In this document: in pieces, positions 1 through 10,189 of the stretch
Numbering within the stretch: position 1 is the stretch's first letter
Layout: each line of letters starts with the position of its first letter
Source: Bacillota bacterium
Lineage (GTDB): Bacteria > Bacillota_I > Bacilli_A > RF39 > UBA660
Reading direction: 5' to 3'
Assembly: GCA_015059305.1 (NCBI GenBank)
Contig: SVAQ01000001.1
Location: forward strand, 62,001 to 126,000
DNA: 64,000 nt
Notes under the pieces: model-generated
Told to the model about the DNA's origin: nothing
What the model saw: the letters and a program-made list of their open reading frames with translations, nothing else
Database searches by the model: none
Program-made: the position numbers and the translations under genes

Positions 1-610
1 CATAATTAAGTTTATTGAAATTGGCAGATGGAATAATTTCATAGCTATTTGCAATTTTGTTTTCATCAATGAATAATGTCCCAATCTTTCCTATTAATAT
101 TTCTTCATCTTGATAACCAAGATTTGAGGTATAAATTTCATCTTCGGGATCTATACTGCAGTAATTATTAACATTTGAAAGAAGAAGGATCTTATTAAAG
201 GAAAGTAGTCCATAACAATCATTAACTCTCACCTGCAATAACATTTCATTATTAGTTAGCATTTTTACAATAATATGATTTTGATAAATTTTATCAACAA
301 CGCCAATAAGTCCCTGGGCTGAAATAACATAATCATTTTTTTCAATATCCTTTGTAGTGGCTAGTACAATTAATTCATTATTATATTTATATGGATTTTG
401 ATAAAGTACCTTACCGTACGTTCCACTTATTTTTTCAAAAGCTCCCTTAATAAGATTAATATTTGTAATTTCTTTTTCTAATTTTTCAATATAAATACTT
501 GATACATCAATCTTTTCTTTCGGGGATAATATTGCATACAAAAAATCTTTACTAAAAAAGAGAATAAAAAAAATTAAAAATAAGTAACTATTTTTAATAA
601 ATATTTTCAT
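1..610 (-). CDS. mreC: Rod-shape-determining protein MreC-like, C-terminus cut by window edge
   Basis: An open frame runs from the ATG at 608-610 off the left edge (about 203 residues visible). It has an N-terminal hydrophobic anchor (about residues 8-26) and then an extracytoplasmic part with MreC-type motifs: VISAQGLIGVVDKI in the first beta-domain and DEIYTSNLGYQ...ILIGKIGT in the second. MreC is a membrane-anchored scaffold that couples the MreB cytoskeleton to wall-synthesis enzymes. The gene follows the 638-1669 gene by 27 bases and is probably cotranscribed. No good ribosome binding site is visible before the ATG. The C-terminus and the mreB/mreD context lie outside, so the family call rests on the two motifs. 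Confidence 0.6.
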   Translation of the reverse strand, partial: MKIFIKNSYLFLIFFILFFSKDFLYAILSPKEKIDVSSIYIEKLEKEITNINLIKGAFEKISGTYGKVLYQNPYKYNNELIVLATTKDIEKNDYVISAQGLIGVVDKIYQNHIIVKMLTNNEMLLQVRVNDCYGLLSFNKILLLSNVNNYCSIDPEDEIYTSNLGYQDEEILIGKIGTLFIDENKIANSYEIIPSANFNKLNY

Positions 611-637
611 ATTTTTATTATTTACTAATTACTATTT

Positions 638-1669
638 TTAATTCTCTTCTTCGCAAACGTTTTTAAGTTTAGTAATATCTTTATTTGCAAAAATTATATC
701 TTCATTTTCACAAACTACAATATTATAATTTTCTAGTTCATATAAACGATGAACATCTTCGATCATGCTTGGCGTAATATTTCCTACTAAATTTTCTAAT
801 GTTTCTCTCTTATCTAAAAGCAAATAATCTATTTCATAAATATTATTTTCATCATATTTGTAGAAAATACCTTGAATACCTAAATAATAAAATTTTTCAT
901 CTATTTTAGTTTTTTCTCTAGAAGTTATATTATTAACAATTAACTCATATTTATTATATAAATCCGATTTAATAACGACAGCATCAGTTAAATAAATAGT
1001 AGTTTCTGTTTCAGTTTTTTTATAAGAACTTACTAGACCCACTACCTGAATAATGTCATAGATATGATAGTCTGCAGGATTAATATCTAATCCCTCAATA
1101 ATAACTTTCTTTTCTTCATCAAAAACAACATAACCATTTAACTCAATCTTTTCATCATATGCATTTAAAGTAAGTGAGCTATTACCTACGATTGTATTTA
1201 TCTTTCCTTGAAGATGAACAAATTTGCCTTTGTTATCTTTATAACTTTCTTTAGGATTTTCTAAAAACTTATTAATTGGCGTGGTTTCAATAGAATCTGG
1301 ATTACATAAAAATGCTTTTTCATAATTATTATCAAAAGTAAGGACGTTATCGCAATCATAAACTCTATAAAATAAACTATTATAGGTATTTACTTTCTGT
1401 GATGATTCATGTGAAAATGCCACTACAGGAATACCTCTTAAAACACTAGCAAAAATAAAATCAAAAGCAAGTACCGACATAATAGTTGCAATTGGATATA
1501 AAATTATTCTTACTATTTTCTTTTTCTTACCAATAATTACTCCTAAAAGAAAAAGAATAATTCCCATCGATAAACTTATTAATCTTAAAACACTAAAAAT
1601 ATTTATAAAATATGGAACTATTATAAAAATAAGTCCAAGAATTGTTAAAATTATATACTTTTTTTTCAT
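638..1669 (-). CDS. Membrane protein with possible OB-fold domain, unknown function
   Basis: 343 residues. Two hydrophobic segments (about 5-45, probably a hairpin) and a third (about 54-78) precede a long soluble region. The middle (about 148-235) alternates short strands in a pattern like an OB-fold of the tRNA_anti type (KGKFVHLQGKI ... IIQVVGLVSSY ... TIYLTDAVVI), which is an inference from pattern only. The start is supported by AAAGGAG seven bases upstream. It sits just upstream of the mreC-like gene, so a role at the cell envelope is possible. I do not recognise the family. Confidence 0.6.
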   Translation of the reverse strand: MKKKYIILTILGLIFIIVPYFINIFSVLRLISLSMGIILFLLGVIIGKKKKIVRIILYPIATIMSVLAFDFIFASVLRGIPVVAFSHESSQKVNTYNSLFYRVYDCDNVLTFDNNYEKAFLCNPDSIETTPINKFLENPKESYKDNKGKFVHLQGKINTIVGNSSLTLNAYDEKIELNGYVVFDEEKKVIIEGLDINPADYHIYDIIQVVGLVSSYKKTETETTIYLTDAVVIKSDLYNKYELIVNNITSREKTKIDEKFYYLGIQGIFYKYDENNIYEIDYLLLDKRETLENLVGNITPSMIEDVHRLYELENYNIVVCENEDIIFANKDITKLKNVCEEEN

Positions 1670-1697
1670 ATACTACTCCTTTGATGTAATCATCTTA

Positions 1698-1726
1698 ATT
1701 ATACTATAATCGCAGTTTTTTAACTA
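1698..1726 (-). promoter_or_regulatory. Probable sigma-A promoter for the 638-1669 / mreC-like operon
   Basis: The -10 is TATAAT (1698-1703) and the -35 is the weak TAGTTA (1721-1726) with a 17-base spacer. It lies between the terminator at 1739-1765 and the ribosome binding site of the 1669 start. Confidence 0.5.
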
Positions 1727-1738
1727 CCCTTTTAGCAT

Positions 1739-1765
1739 AAAAAAACTCATCAGTTTGACGAGTTT
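1739..1765 (-). terminator. Intrinsic terminator after the InlB-repeat protein gene
   Basis: A 10-bp stem (1743-1752 with 1756-1765, one G-U pair) around a three-base loop is followed by a U-run. The stop codon of the upstream gene (1764-1766) lies at the base of the stem. Confidence 0.8.
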
Positions 1766-2063
1766 ATACAATTGATTTCCACTTGGCCGTTATTGTAATG
1801 TCATCAATAATTTTGGTATTAAAATCAAATTCTGTATCTGTAGTACCTACATACCAGCCGTCAAAAATATATCCTTCCATAATTGGATCTGAAGGTTTCA
1901 TAACTTCAGTGTTTGGTCGTACCTCAACCGCTTGATAAATTGTTCCACCTTTTGTATCAAATGTCACTGTAAAAGTCTTTTGTAAATATAAAATAAGAGC
2001 TGCTGTTAAAATGGCTATTATCGTAGCTAAAACATAACATGATACTTTATATGGTTTACTCAT
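1764..2063 (-). CDS. Small membrane-anchored protein with one InlB-type beta-grasp repeat
   Basis: 99 residues. One transmembrane helix (about 9-28) is followed by a single Listeria-Bacteroides (InlB B) repeat: TVTFDTKGGTIYQ ... GYIFDGWYVG ... ITITAKW. Such repeats form extracellular beta-grasp modules, normally in tandem in large surface proteins, so a one-repeat protein is unusually small. The frame is open to a TTG at 2082-2084, but AAGGGTG lies seven bases before the ATG at 2061-2063, so the shorter form is chosen. It ends in its own terminator. Substrate or partner is unknown. Confidence 0.7.
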   Translation of the reverse strand: MSKPYKVSCYVLATIIAILTAALILYLQKTFTVTFDTKGGTIYQAVEVRPNTEVMKPSDPIMEGYIFDGWYVGTTDTEFDFNTKIIDDITITAKWKSIV

Positions 2064-2124
2064 TTTAATCACCCTTATTCTCAAAATAATAATATAATAT
2101 TTTTACTTTTTAATCAACCACTTT

Positions 2125-2286
2125 TTAGTTTGATTTGACATTTGGGCTTGTGTCCATTGTATACGGGCTTTTCATAGTTTTTTTCATTTTCGCTTTAGGC
2201 ATTTTTTGATTCATCATCATATATACCCCATACCCTGCAGCACCAAGAGCCATCATGCTTCCTACTGTCTTCATCATTTTATTCAT
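2125..2286 (-). CDS. Small hydrophobic protein of unknown function (53 residues)
   Basis: Begins MNKMMKTVGSMMALGAAGYG and ends in a basic, methionine-rich tail (KMPKAKMKKTMK...). The N-terminal half is a glycine- and methionine-rich membrane helix. AGAGGTGA lies six bases before the ATG at 2284-2286, an almost ideal ribosome binding site. It lies between the recD2 terminator and the InlB-repeat gene. It loosely resembles short YtxH-type membrane proteins, but no family is claimed. Confidence 0.6.
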   Translation of the reverse strand: MNKMMKTVGSMMALGAAGYGVYMMMNQKMPKAKMKKTMKSPYTMDTSPNVKSN

Positions 2287-2313
2287 TTTGTCACCTCTTA
2301 TGTTTATTATTAT

Positions 2314-2345
2314 AAAAAAAGAAGATTTTATACTCTAAAATCTTC
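2314..2345 (-). terminator. Intrinsic terminator of the mtaB-recD2 operon
   Basis: A perfect 10-bp stem (2321-2330 with 2336-2345) with a 5-base loop is followed on the minus strand by seven U. The hairpin includes the recD2 stop codon (2328-2330). Confidence 0.9.
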
Positions 2346-4526
2346 ATGTAATTTATCTATTAAACTTGTCTTACGAGCTCCTGAATAATTATTTTGAATT
2401 CCCGAAACAAAGGAACGAGGATCTCCAATAATAGTTAAACTAGTTTTAGCTCTTGATACGCCGGTATAAAGAAGCTTATTATAAAGCATTATAAAGTATG
2501 CTCTACAAACAGGCATTATAACATGATCAAATTCACTACCTTGACTTTTATGAATTGTAATTGCATAAGCATGCGTAATATTTTTTAAATCTTTCTTTTC
2601 ATATTTAACTATATTGCCATCAAAATCAATTTGAATAATCACTTTATTTTGAGCATCTTTGTAAATAGCAATTATCTTACCAATATCGCCATTAAAAACG
2701 GAATTATCAGAATCATTAACTAATTGTAAGACTTTATCATTTTCACGATAAATATGATCACCATAACTAATTTCTTCTTTATCTGGATCCTTTGGATTAA
2801 ATATTTCCTGTAAATGTTGATTTAAATTATCAATTCCATTTATCCCTTTGTACATTGGCGCTAGAATTTGCATTTTATCCTCATTAATTCCTTTATTAAG
2901 AGCATATTTTACACTAGCCAATATTTTAGGAACAATCTCTTCTTCAGCGCATGCAATAAAATTATAATCATCTCTTTTATACATAAACTCTTCATCGATA
3001 TTTTGAGCTTTAATATCTTTAGCTAAAAAAGGAATATATGAATTATCACTTTGTCTATAAATAATATTAAGTGGTGTATAAGTAAATAAATCACTATTAA
3101 TTAAATCTTGTAAAACTAATCCTGGTCCAACCGATGGCAACTGATAAATATCTCCTACTAAAATGAGTTTAACATCACTACTTAAAGCGCAAATTAAACT
3201 TTTCATAAGCGATATATCAATCATTGAGGTTTCATCAACAATTATTAGCTTTTGAACTAATTTATTATTTTCATCATACTCAAATGAATCACTATCTTTA
3301 TGCCACTTCAAGTAGCGATGAATTGTATACGCTGGAAGACCTGTTGAACTACTTAATTTTTTACTTGCCCTTCCTGTCGGAGCTAAAAGCGCAATATTTG
3401 CCATAATATCCGCGGGACTCAGACGATATTCATTAATATATATCTTGACAATTGCTTTTATAATTGTCGTTTTTCCGGTTCCTGGTCCACCAGATATAAT
3501 CGAAACATTATTATTTAGTCCATCTTTAATAGCTTTTTTCTGTTCTTCATTATATGTTATCCCTAATTCACTTTCGATATTGGTAATTTTTTCATCGAGT
3601 TTCGTTATTTTCTTTACTTTACTTTGACTTATCCAATATAAATCTCTAGAAACACTTTTTTCTTCATTATAATATTTTGTCAAATAAAATCTTTTATCTA
3701 ATTTAGTAATAAAATCTTTATCAATTAGTTCATTCATATAATTTAAAAAGTCATCACTTGCAATATTTAAATTATATAATACACTTACTGCTTTATAAAT
3801 TTCCTCCAAAAAATAATATGTACTTCCCTCGTTAAAACTTATTTGCATCATACTACTTAAAATACATTCTTTACATCTTAAAGGACTTTCTTTATCAAAA
3901 TTACTTATATATATATCATCTATTTTTTTAAAATCAAAGATATCTTTTAGCAAATATAAATTACCTTCCATAATAGCATCAATATCATAATTATGTTTAT
4001 TTAAAATACGTGAAGCATCTTCTAAAGTAAAACCCATTTGTCTTAAACGCAAAATAATTTGATCATTCTTTTCATAATTTAAAACAGAGTTATATATCTT
4101 CATTGCTTTAACAATGGTCATTCCTTTAATAACTAATAAGTTATTAACATCTTCCTTAATTTTGTCTAAAGCTTTATCTCCGTATATTTCCACAATCTTT
4201 TTGGCAGTTGCTTCGCCACAACCAACAACAAACGAACTAGCTAAAAACTCTTCAATTCCACTTTTCGTTGTCGGTTTTTCAAGTTCAAATGTAGTAAAAC
4301 TATATTGCCATGAATAACGCGGATGTTTGACATATGAACCAGTAAGAATATATGGTGCCTCAAGTTTGATATTAGGAAGTATCCCCGTAGCATTAATAGT
4401 TTTATTTATATATTCAACCATCCTTGGATCATTAGTCTCTTTAATACGAAAAATAGTAACTACATAATTACTCTCATCATTTTGATAAACAATCTTTTTG
4501 AATTTTCCTTTAATATAATAATCCAT
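2328..4526 (-). CDS. recD2: ATP-dependent DNA helicase RecD2
   Basis: 732 residues, in the range of RecD2-type SF1B helicases that are not part of RecBCD. An N-terminal OB-like domain (about 1-90) and helix-hairpin-helix region (about 90-190) precede the motor. Walker A is GGPGTGKTT (about 345-353), the DEXX box is VDETSM, and motif VI is GVSRAKTSL near the C-terminus. The family unwinds DNA 5' to 3' and is linked to replication-fork repair in Bacillus. The start codon overlaps the mtaB stop by one base (TAATG), indicating translational coupling. It ends in a strong terminator. Confidence 0.93.
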   Translation of the reverse strand: MDYYIKGKFKKIVYQNDESNYVVTIFRIKETNDPRMVEYINKTINATGILPNIKLEAPYILTGSYVKHPRYSWQYSFTTFELEKPTTKSGIEEFLASSFVVGCGEATAKKIVEIYGDKALDKIKEDVNNLLVIKGMTIVKAMKIYNSVLNYEKNDQIILRLRQMGFTLEDASRILNKHNYDIDAIMEGNLYLLKDIFDFKKIDDIYISNFDKESPLRCKECILSSMMQISFNEGSTYYFLEEIYKAVSVLYNLNIASDDFLNYMNELIDKDFITKLDKRFYLTKYYNEEKSVSRDLYWISQSKVKKITKLDEKITNIESELGITYNEEQKKAIKDGLNNNVSIISGGPGTGKTTIIKAIVKIYINEYRLSPADIMANIALLAPTGRASKKLSSSTGLPAYTIHRYLKWHKDSDSFEYDENNKLVQKLIIVDETSMIDISLMKSLICALSSDVKLILVGDIYQLPSVGPGLVLQDLINSDLFTYTPLNIIYRQSDNSYIPFLAKDIKAQNIDEEFMYKRDDYNFIACAEEEIVPKILASVKYALNKGINEDKMQILAPMYKGINGIDNLNQHLQEIFNPKDPDKEEISYGDHIYRENDKVLQLVNDSDNSVFNGDIGKIIAIYKDAQNKVIIQIDFDGNIVKYEKKDLKNITHAYAITIHKSQGSEFDHVIMPVCRAYFIMLYNKLLYTGVSRAKTSLTIIGDPRSFVSGIQNNYSGARKTSLIDKLHEDFRV

Positions 4527-5761
4527 TAAACGATTTCCCTTTGATATATTTCATTTACTTTTAAATTTTCTTTTAAAACGATACGTAAATAATTACTTGT
4601 ATGTCCAACACTTTCATTATTATCACTAGTTTCAATTAAAACATCTAATTTTTGTCCCTTAAATTTATTATAATATGCTACTTCTAAAGAGTCAGATAAA
4701 GTAATTAATTTTTTGCATCTTTCCTTTTTAATCTTTTCATCAACTTCACCATCCATTTTACTAGAGGCCGTTCCCGTTCTTTTGGAATATGGAAAAACAT
4801 GAATTTTTGAAAAATTGATTTCTTTACAAAAATCATATGTCTTTGCAAATAGTTCATCTGTTTCATAGTTATGTCCCACGATAACATCTGTAGTAATTGA
4901 TATATCTGGTGAAATTTCACGAATTTCTTTAATTTTATTTCGATAATAATCTGTGTCATATTTACGATTCATAATCTTTAATATCTCATCACACCCTGAC
5001 TGAAGGGGAACGTGTAAGTGATTACAAAAAACTTTATTACTACGGAGTAAATTCATAAACTTTGCATTTAGTTCGGTAATTTCCACCGAAGAAAGACGAA
5101 TTCTTTTGATTCCTTCAATCAAAGATATTTCCTCAATTAAATCGCATAAATCTTTACCGCTATCGTTATAAGAACCAGTATGAATTCCCGTTAAAACGAC
5201 TTCTTTATAACCATTTTTAGCAAGATTTTTGACTTCACATATAACCTTATTAAAAGCTTTGCATCTTAAATCGCCTCGGACATAGGGAATTATGCAATAA
5301 GAGCAAAAATTATTACAACCATCTTGGACTTTGATAAATGCTCTAACATGGTCAAATTTTGTAATTTCCATATCTTCGAAAGGTAATTTTCTTTCATGAG
5401 TAATATACTCATAACTTTCTTGATATTTAATAAAATTAGTCACTAATTCAACTATTTTTGACTTTTCTTTATTCCCTAATAAGATGTCTATTCCTAAATC
5501 GTTATAAGCATTTGCATTATATTGAGTTGAACAGCCACATACCACAAGCGTTGCTAAAGGGTTTTCTCTTCGGGCTCTTCGAACAGTTTTAAGACTCTTT
5601 TTATCTGATGTATCTGTTACTGAACAAGTATTAATAATAATTAAATCACATTTTGATATCTCATTACAAAAAGAAAAACCATTAGCAATTAATGATTCTT
5701 TCATAAAATTAGATTCATAAGTATTAACCTTACAACCTAATGTAATTATATTAAATTTCAT
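4526..5761 (-). CDS. mtaB: tRNA (t6A37) methylthiotransferase MtaB
   Basis: 411 residues. This radical-SAM methylthiotransferase converts t6A to ms2t6A at position 37 of ANN-decoding tRNAs. The N-terminal domain has the cluster cysteines C10, C46 and C75. The radical-SAM CxxxCxxC motif is C149, C153 and C156 (GCNNFCSYC). The length and the opening MKFNIITLGCKVNTYES fit MtaB rather than MiaB or RimO. It is coupled to recD2 downstream and lies 11 bases after a membrane-protein gene. Confidence 0.93.
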   Translation of the reverse strand: MKFNIITLGCKVNTYESNFMKESLIANGFSFCNEISKCDLIIINTCSVTDTSDKKSLKTVRRARRENPLATLVVCGCSTQYNANAYNDLGIDILLGNKEKSKIVELVTNFIKYQESYEYITHERKLPFEDMEITKFDHVRAFIKVQDGCNNFCSYCIIPYVRGDLRCKAFNKVICEVKNLAKNGYKEVVLTGIHTGSYNDSGKDLCDLIEEISLIEGIKRIRLSSVEITELNAKFMNLLRSNKVFCNHLHVPLQSGCDEILKIMNRKYDTDYYRNKIKEIREISPDISITTDVIVGHNYETDELFAKTYDFCKEINFSKIHVFPYSKRTGTASSKMDGEVDEKIKKERCKKLITLSDSLEVAYYNKFKGQKLDVLIETSDNNESVGHTSNYLRIVLKENLKVNEIYQREIV

Positions 5762-5772
5762 ATAAACTCCCC

Positions 5773-6249
5773 CTAGTTTAAGCTACGTTGCAATTCTTTA
5801 AGCGTTTGCAAAAATTCTTCCTCTCTTTTAAGTGATATTAAGTGTACTTCAATCTTTGGTGGATCAGTTTTAACTGAGGAATTGATCAAGTTATTTAAAT
5901 CAATTCTCTTAACTGATAAATCACCCTTTTGTTCTTCATCTAAGTAATTAAGTTGGAATTCTCCGGTATTTGATAATAACTCATCATAACTAATAATTGC
6001 TTTATCTTCTTGCTCCTTTTCATAAGATGTAAAAGCAATTGGTTCTTTCGGAGCACTTTTAATACTCGAAGCGATTGCTCTTAAGTTATCAGGATCATTT
6101 AATTTATCATCACTTTCAAGAATTTCTTCGTTTATTTTTATAAAATATATTAAACTTACAACTAGTACAATTAAAAATACTACAGTAAAGAAAAATACAT
6201 AATCAATAAAAGAAATATTTTTCAAAAAAAACATTATATCTTTAAACAT
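5773..6249 (-). CDS. Bitopic membrane protein, unknown function
   Basis: 158 residues. One strong transmembrane helix (about 14-37) is followed by an acidic, probably cytoplasmic tail with a charged C-terminal helix (LKREEEFLQTLKELQRSLN). It lies 11 bases upstream of mtaB and is probably in its operon. I do not recognise the family. Confidence 0.65.
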   Translation of the reverse strand: MFKDIMFFLKNISFIDYVFFFTVVFLIVLVVSLIYFIKINEEILESDDKLNDPDNLRAIASSIKSAPKEPIAFTSYEKEQEDKAIISYDELLSNTGEFQLNYLDEEQKGDLSVKRIDLNNLINSSVKTDPPKIEVHLISLKREEEFLQTLKELQRSLN

Positions 6250-6316
6250 GTTTTACCACCACACTGCTATTGTAACACATTTAATTTGTTATGCAAACGC
6301 TTGATAGTTAATTTAC

Positions 6317-7546
6317 TTATTCATTTGTCAACACATACGGATTATTTACAGTTCCATCTCCAGTTACAGTAGCGGTTTTAATAATGGTAATTACAGGTCT
6401 TACAGCCCGATAGTTTCCTCCCGTATCATTAGTTATTACTTTACCTTCAGGAGTTACCATAAACGGATAATATGCACTACTTATAAGTGATGCTGAGGTC
6501 ATCAAATAATAATTAGCACTAATATTTTCATTATATAAATAAAAATTTTTATTATCTTCATTTAAAGTTGCACCAGCATAGATAACTTCATCAGCAGTAA
6601 GCAAGCCTACTTTACTTAATACTTTATCTCCTAAACAAACAAATGATGGAATATTATCAGTCTTAATTCTATCTAGAGCAAAAAAATTACCAGCCTCAAT
6701 ATTATTATCATTACAATACTTGTGATTAGCTAGAAAGTTTGTATAATCTTTCAAACTTTCCTTTATCCATGAAGATAAATAAGTATATACTGTCGATTCT
6801 TTATAGGTAAATCTTTCATGACTTTCATAATATTTTTTTAAATCTTCAGTTTGACCATCTAATACTAGTCTTACAGTACCATCACCATTAATACGAACAA
6901 TTTTAAAATTTATACCATTAATTGAAACATTGTTATTTAAACTAGCACCACGAAAATAATATGTAGTTCCATAATCATCAACGGATTTAATAAGTCCCTC
7001 TTCAGTCGTGGCAATTTGTGCTCCCACTGTCGTTAAAGGACTATCTTTCACTTCATTATTTTTAAGTATTACATCCGCAAACGTATTAGTTTCTAAATTT
7101 TCTGTATGAATGTTTAATTCTAAACTATAAGAAAACTTACTATTTGGGTTTAGCGTTAAAATAAAATTTTCAATCTCTCCCGCTCTTATAAGAATATAGC
7201 TACCAATAATAGTATTATAATTATTTACATCACCTGTAATATTAACATCATCATTATTACTTAACGAATATATTATTTTATCTTTAATATTCTTGGGGTT
7301 TTTAAACTCTATATAATAATAAACATCTTCTTGTGAATCATTTATTATTGAAAATTTAACTTCCTTTTTTCCATTAGCTTTTATTTTACTTCCTTCTATG
7401 TAATTTATTGATAAAGGCCCTGATATTTTTATATCTGCTCCATAACTTATATAATTTTTATATACAAAATAAAATGCACCTAATACAAAAGTAGACAAAA
7501 GTAAAATCATAATTAGGCACAAAGTACTTTTAAATCTCATTCGCAT
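6317..7546 (-). CDS. Membrane-anchored surface protein with DUF6273-like C-terminal domain
   Basis: 409 residues. An N-terminal signal anchor (about 7-31) precedes a beta-sandwich-like region (about 40-165). The C-terminal domain (about 190-409) ends with FKIVRINGDGTVRLVL, GLLTADEVIYAG, a YYLMTSAS segment and YRAVRPVITI, a pattern I associate with DUF6273-type domains of Firmicute surface proteins. AGGAG lies eight bases before the ATG. The N-terminal layout (short cytoplasmic stub, helix, beta-rich domain) resembles that of the giant repeat protein at 10298-15256. No sortase motif is seen, so anchoring is by the N-terminal helix. Function is unknown. Confidence 0.65.
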   Translation of the reverse strand: MRMRFKSTLCLIMILLLSTFVLGAFYFVYKNYISYGADIKISGPLSINYIEGSKIKANGKKEVKFSIINDSQEDVYYYIEFKNPKNIKDKIIYSLSNNDDVNITGDVNNYNTIIGSYILIRAGEIENFILTLNPNSKFSYSLELNIHTENLETNTFADVILKNNEVKDSPLTTVGAQIATTEEGLIKSVDDYGTTYYFRGASLNNNVSINGINFKIVRINGDGTVRLVLDGQTEDLKKYYESHERFTYKESTVYTYLSSWIKESLKDYTNFLANHKYCNDNNIEAGNFFALDRIKTDNIPSFVCLGDKVLSKVGLLTADEVIYAGATLNEDNKNFYLYNENISANYYLMTSASLISSAYYPFMVTPEGKVITNDTGGNYRAVRPVITIIKTATVTGDGTVNNPYVLTNE

Positions 7547-7613
7547 ATTATCTATCTCCTAAATAATTATATAATCAAAAAAACATTTTAATCAAGAATT
7601 ATTTAAGAATTGC

Positions 7614-7648
7614 ACAAAAAAACAATTTGTTTTTATCCAAATTGTTTT
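7614..7648 (-). terminator. Intrinsic terminator of pnp
   Basis: An 11-bp perfect stem (7619-7629 with 7638-7648) with an 8-base loop is followed by a U-rich run on the minus strand, just after the pnp stop. Confidence 0.85.
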
Positions 7649-7655
7649 CATTAAA

Positions 7656-9857
7656 TTATTCTTCAGACTTTTTTACTTTAGGTCCTCTTTTTTTCTTTTT
7701 GTCAGTATCTTTGTCTTCTTCTTTTTTCTCAGGTTTAGGTAACGCCTCTTTACGAGATAAATTTAATCTGCCACGATTATCATAGCCTAAAGATTTAACA
7801 ATAATTTCATCTCCAACACTAAACATATCACTAGGTTTTTCAACTCTCTTATAGTCAAGTTGAGATACATGAACTAATCCTTCACACCCAGGCCATAATT
7901 CTACGAAACAACCAAAGTCTTCAACTTTAACAACTTTCGCATTATATACTTGGCCTTCTTCAACTTCTTTTACAATATCTTCAATCATTGTTCTAGTTTT
8001 AGCAATAACCTCTGCATCACTATGATAAATGATTACTCTTCCATCATCTTCGATATCAACTTTTACTGCATCTTTATCATTAACAGTAGCTACATTTGAT
8101 GATTCTAAAATGATCTTTGTAATCATTTCGCCACCTTTACCAATGACATCTTTAATCTTTTCTGGATCAATTGTAAATGTAACAACCTTTGGAGCATATT
8201 TAGATAATTCTTTTCTTGGTTCAGCAATTCTTTCTTCCATAACATCAAGAATTTTCATTCTTGCCTTTTTTGCTTCATCTAAAGCTTCTTTTAAAATTGC
8301 TTTAGTAACACCTTTAATCTTAATATCCATTTGAAGAGCTGTTATTCCATCTTTTGTACCCGCAACTTTAAAGTCCATATCTCCCATATGATCTTCTAAA
8401 CCTTGAATATCAGTTAAAATTGTATATTTCTTTCCATTAGATATTAATCCCATTGCAATACCTGCTACTGGAGCTTTAATTGGAACTCCCGCTGCCATTA
8501 ATGATAAACAGCCACTACATATAGTAGCTTGTGAAGATGATCCATTACTTTCAAGAACTTCTGATACTACTCTAATTGTATATGGGAAGTCTTCTTCCGC
8601 AGGAATAACTTGCGCTAAAGCTCTTTCTCCTAGTGCTCCATGACCTACTTCTCTTCTTCCAGGACTTCCATATCTTCCAACTTCACCTACTGAGAATGAT
8701 GGGAAGTTATAATGAAGCATAAATCTTTTTTCATCTTCAATTCCAAGACCATCTAGTACTTGATGATCAGAAAGTGGTCCTAAAGTTGTTGTAGCAAGAA
8801 CTTGAGTTTCACCTCTTGAGAAAAGTCCAGAACCATGTGTTCGAGGAAGAATATCAACATCTGCAAATAAAGGTCTTATTTCATCCATTTTTCTTCCATC
8901 AGGACGAATATGCTTTTCAATAATTAATCTTCTTACTTCATCTGCTTCAATTTGATTAACTACTTTTACAACATCTTTCATCTTTTTATCTACATTTTCA
9001 TCTTCAGCATAAACTTCTTTAAAATGTTCAATAGTAGTTTCTTTTACTTCATCAATTTTTGCATATTTTTCTAATTTTTCTTTAATTTGAATTGCGGCAA
9101 GCATATCATCTGTTGCATATTCTCTTACTTCTTTATTTACTTCTTCATCTATTACCGCAGGTTCTAATACTACTTTTTCTTTACCAATTTGGGCAATAAT
9201 TTCATCTTGGAATTTACATAATTCTTTAATATTTTCATGAGCAAACATTAAAGCTTCAAGCATTTGCTTTTCAGATAATTCTTTACTACCTGCTTCAACC
9301 ATACAAATTGCATCTTTAGTACCAGCAACAGTTAATGCAAGTGGACTTTTTTCACTTTCTTCTACTGTAGGATTAATAATAAATTTGCCCTTTTCATCCA
9401 TTCCAACCATTACGCCTGCAACTGGACCATCAAATGGAATATCAGAAATTCCTAAACATAAAGAAGTACCAAACATCGCTGCCATTTCTGGTGAGTTGTC
9501 TTGGTCTACAGATAAAACTGTATTTACTACTTGGATTTCATTTCTTAAGTTTTCATCAAACATTGGTCTAATTGGTCTATCAATTAAACGAGCTGCTAGT
9601 GTCGCTGCATCAGTAGGTCTTCCTTCTCTTTTAATAAAACCTCCAGGTATTTTACCAACAGAATATAATTTTTCTTGGTATAACACTTGAAGTGGGAAGA
9701 AATCTTGAGTAACTGGTGTTTTACCCATAACACATACTGAAAGTACTACAGTATCACCATATCTTACTAAAACACTACCATTAGTTTGTTTAGCAAGCTG
9801 TCCAGTTTCAACAATTAATTCTCTTCCTAAAAAATCTAATTTAAATTCTTTTTTCAT
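7656..9857 (-). CDS. pnp: Polynucleotide phosphorylase (polyribonucleotide nucleotidyltransferase)
   Basis: 733 residues, the usual PNPase length. It degrades RNA 3' to 5' by phosphorolysis, as a trimer in the cytoplasm. Two RNase PH-like domains (about 10-230 and 305-540) flank a helical linker. A KH domain ([12 protein letters not shown], about 560-620) and an S1 domain ([19 protein letters not shown], about 625-695) follow, then a lysine/glutamate-rich tail. AAAGG lies nine bases before the ATG. It is downstream of rpsO, the classic order, but an intrinsic terminator stands between them, so expression may need readthrough or a separate promoter. Confidence 0.97.
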   Translation of the reverse strand: MKKEFKLDFLGRELIVETGQLAKQTNGSVLVRYGDTVVLSVCVMGKTPVTQDFFPLQVLYQEKLYSVGKIPGGFIKREGRPTDAATLAARLIDRPIRPMFDENLRNEIQVVNTVLSVDQDNSPEMAAMFGTSLCLGISDIPFDGPVAGVMVGMDEKGKFIINPTVEESEKSPLALTVAGTKDAICMVEAGSKELSEKQMLEALMFAHENIKELCKFQDEIIAQIGKEKVVLEPAVIDEEVNKEVREYATDDMLAAIQIKEKLEKYAKIDEVKETTIEHFKEVYAEDENVDKKMKDVVKVVNQIEADEVRRLIIEKHIRPDGRKMDEIRPLFADVDILPRTHGSGLFSRGETQVLATTTLGPLSDHQVLDGLGIEDEKRFMLHYNFPSFSVGEVGRYGSPGRREVGHGALGERALAQVIPAEEDFPYTIRVVSEVLESNGSSSQATICSGCLSLMAAGVPIKAPVAGIAMGLISNGKKYTILTDIQGLEDHMGDMDFKVAGTKDGITALQMDIKIKGVTKAILKEALDEAKKARMKILDVMEERIAEPRKELSKYAPKVVTFTIDPEKIKDVIGKGGEMITKIILESSNVATVNDKDAVKVDIEDDGRVIIYHSDAEVIAKTRTMIEDIVKEVEEGQVYNAKVVKVEDFGCFVELWPGCEGLVHVSQLDYKRVEKPSDMFSVGDEIIVKSLGYDNRGRLNLSRKEALPKPEKKEEDKDTDKKKKRGPKVKKSEE

Positions 9858-9881
9858 CTTCTAACCTTTCTCTAAATATAT

Positions 9882-9909
9882 AAAAAAAGACACTAAAAAT
9901 TTTAGTGCC
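9882..9909 (-). terminator. Intrinsic terminator between rpsO and pnp
   Basis: A hairpin of about nine pairs (9889-9897 with 9901-9909) is followed on the minus strand by seven U. It begins at the rpsO stop codon and would attenuate transcription into pnp. Confidence 0.8.
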
Positions 9910-10178
9910 TATTTTCTTAAATTTAATTTCTTAATTACTTCACGATAACTTTTTACATCGTTATTTTTTAAGTATTCAAGTAATTTTTTTCTTCTACCAA
10001 CTTTCATTAAAAGTCCACGATTTGAATGATAATCATGTTTATGAACTTTTAAATGTTCAGTTAATTCATTAATTTCTTTTGTAAGAATTGCAACTTGTAC
10101 TTCAGCAGAACCACAGTCTTTTTCATTCTTAGCAAATTCTTTAATGATAGCTTGTTTTTCTTCTTTTGTTAAAGCCAT
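9909..10178 (-). CDS. rpsO: Ribosomal protein S15
   Basis: 89 residues, the standard length. S15 binds the three-way junction of 16S rRNA and nucleates the platform of the small subunit. The conserved core [20 protein letters not shown] is present. AAAGGAG lies nine bases before the ATG. It has its own strong promoter and a leader of about 75 bases, then a terminator before pnp. Confidence 0.97.
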   Translation of the reverse strand: MALTKEEKQAIIKEFAKNEKDCGSAEVQVAILTKEINELTEHLKVHKHDYHSNRGLLMKVGRRKKLLEYLKNNDVKSYREVIKKLNLRK

Positions 10179-10189
10179 TTTAAATTTCT

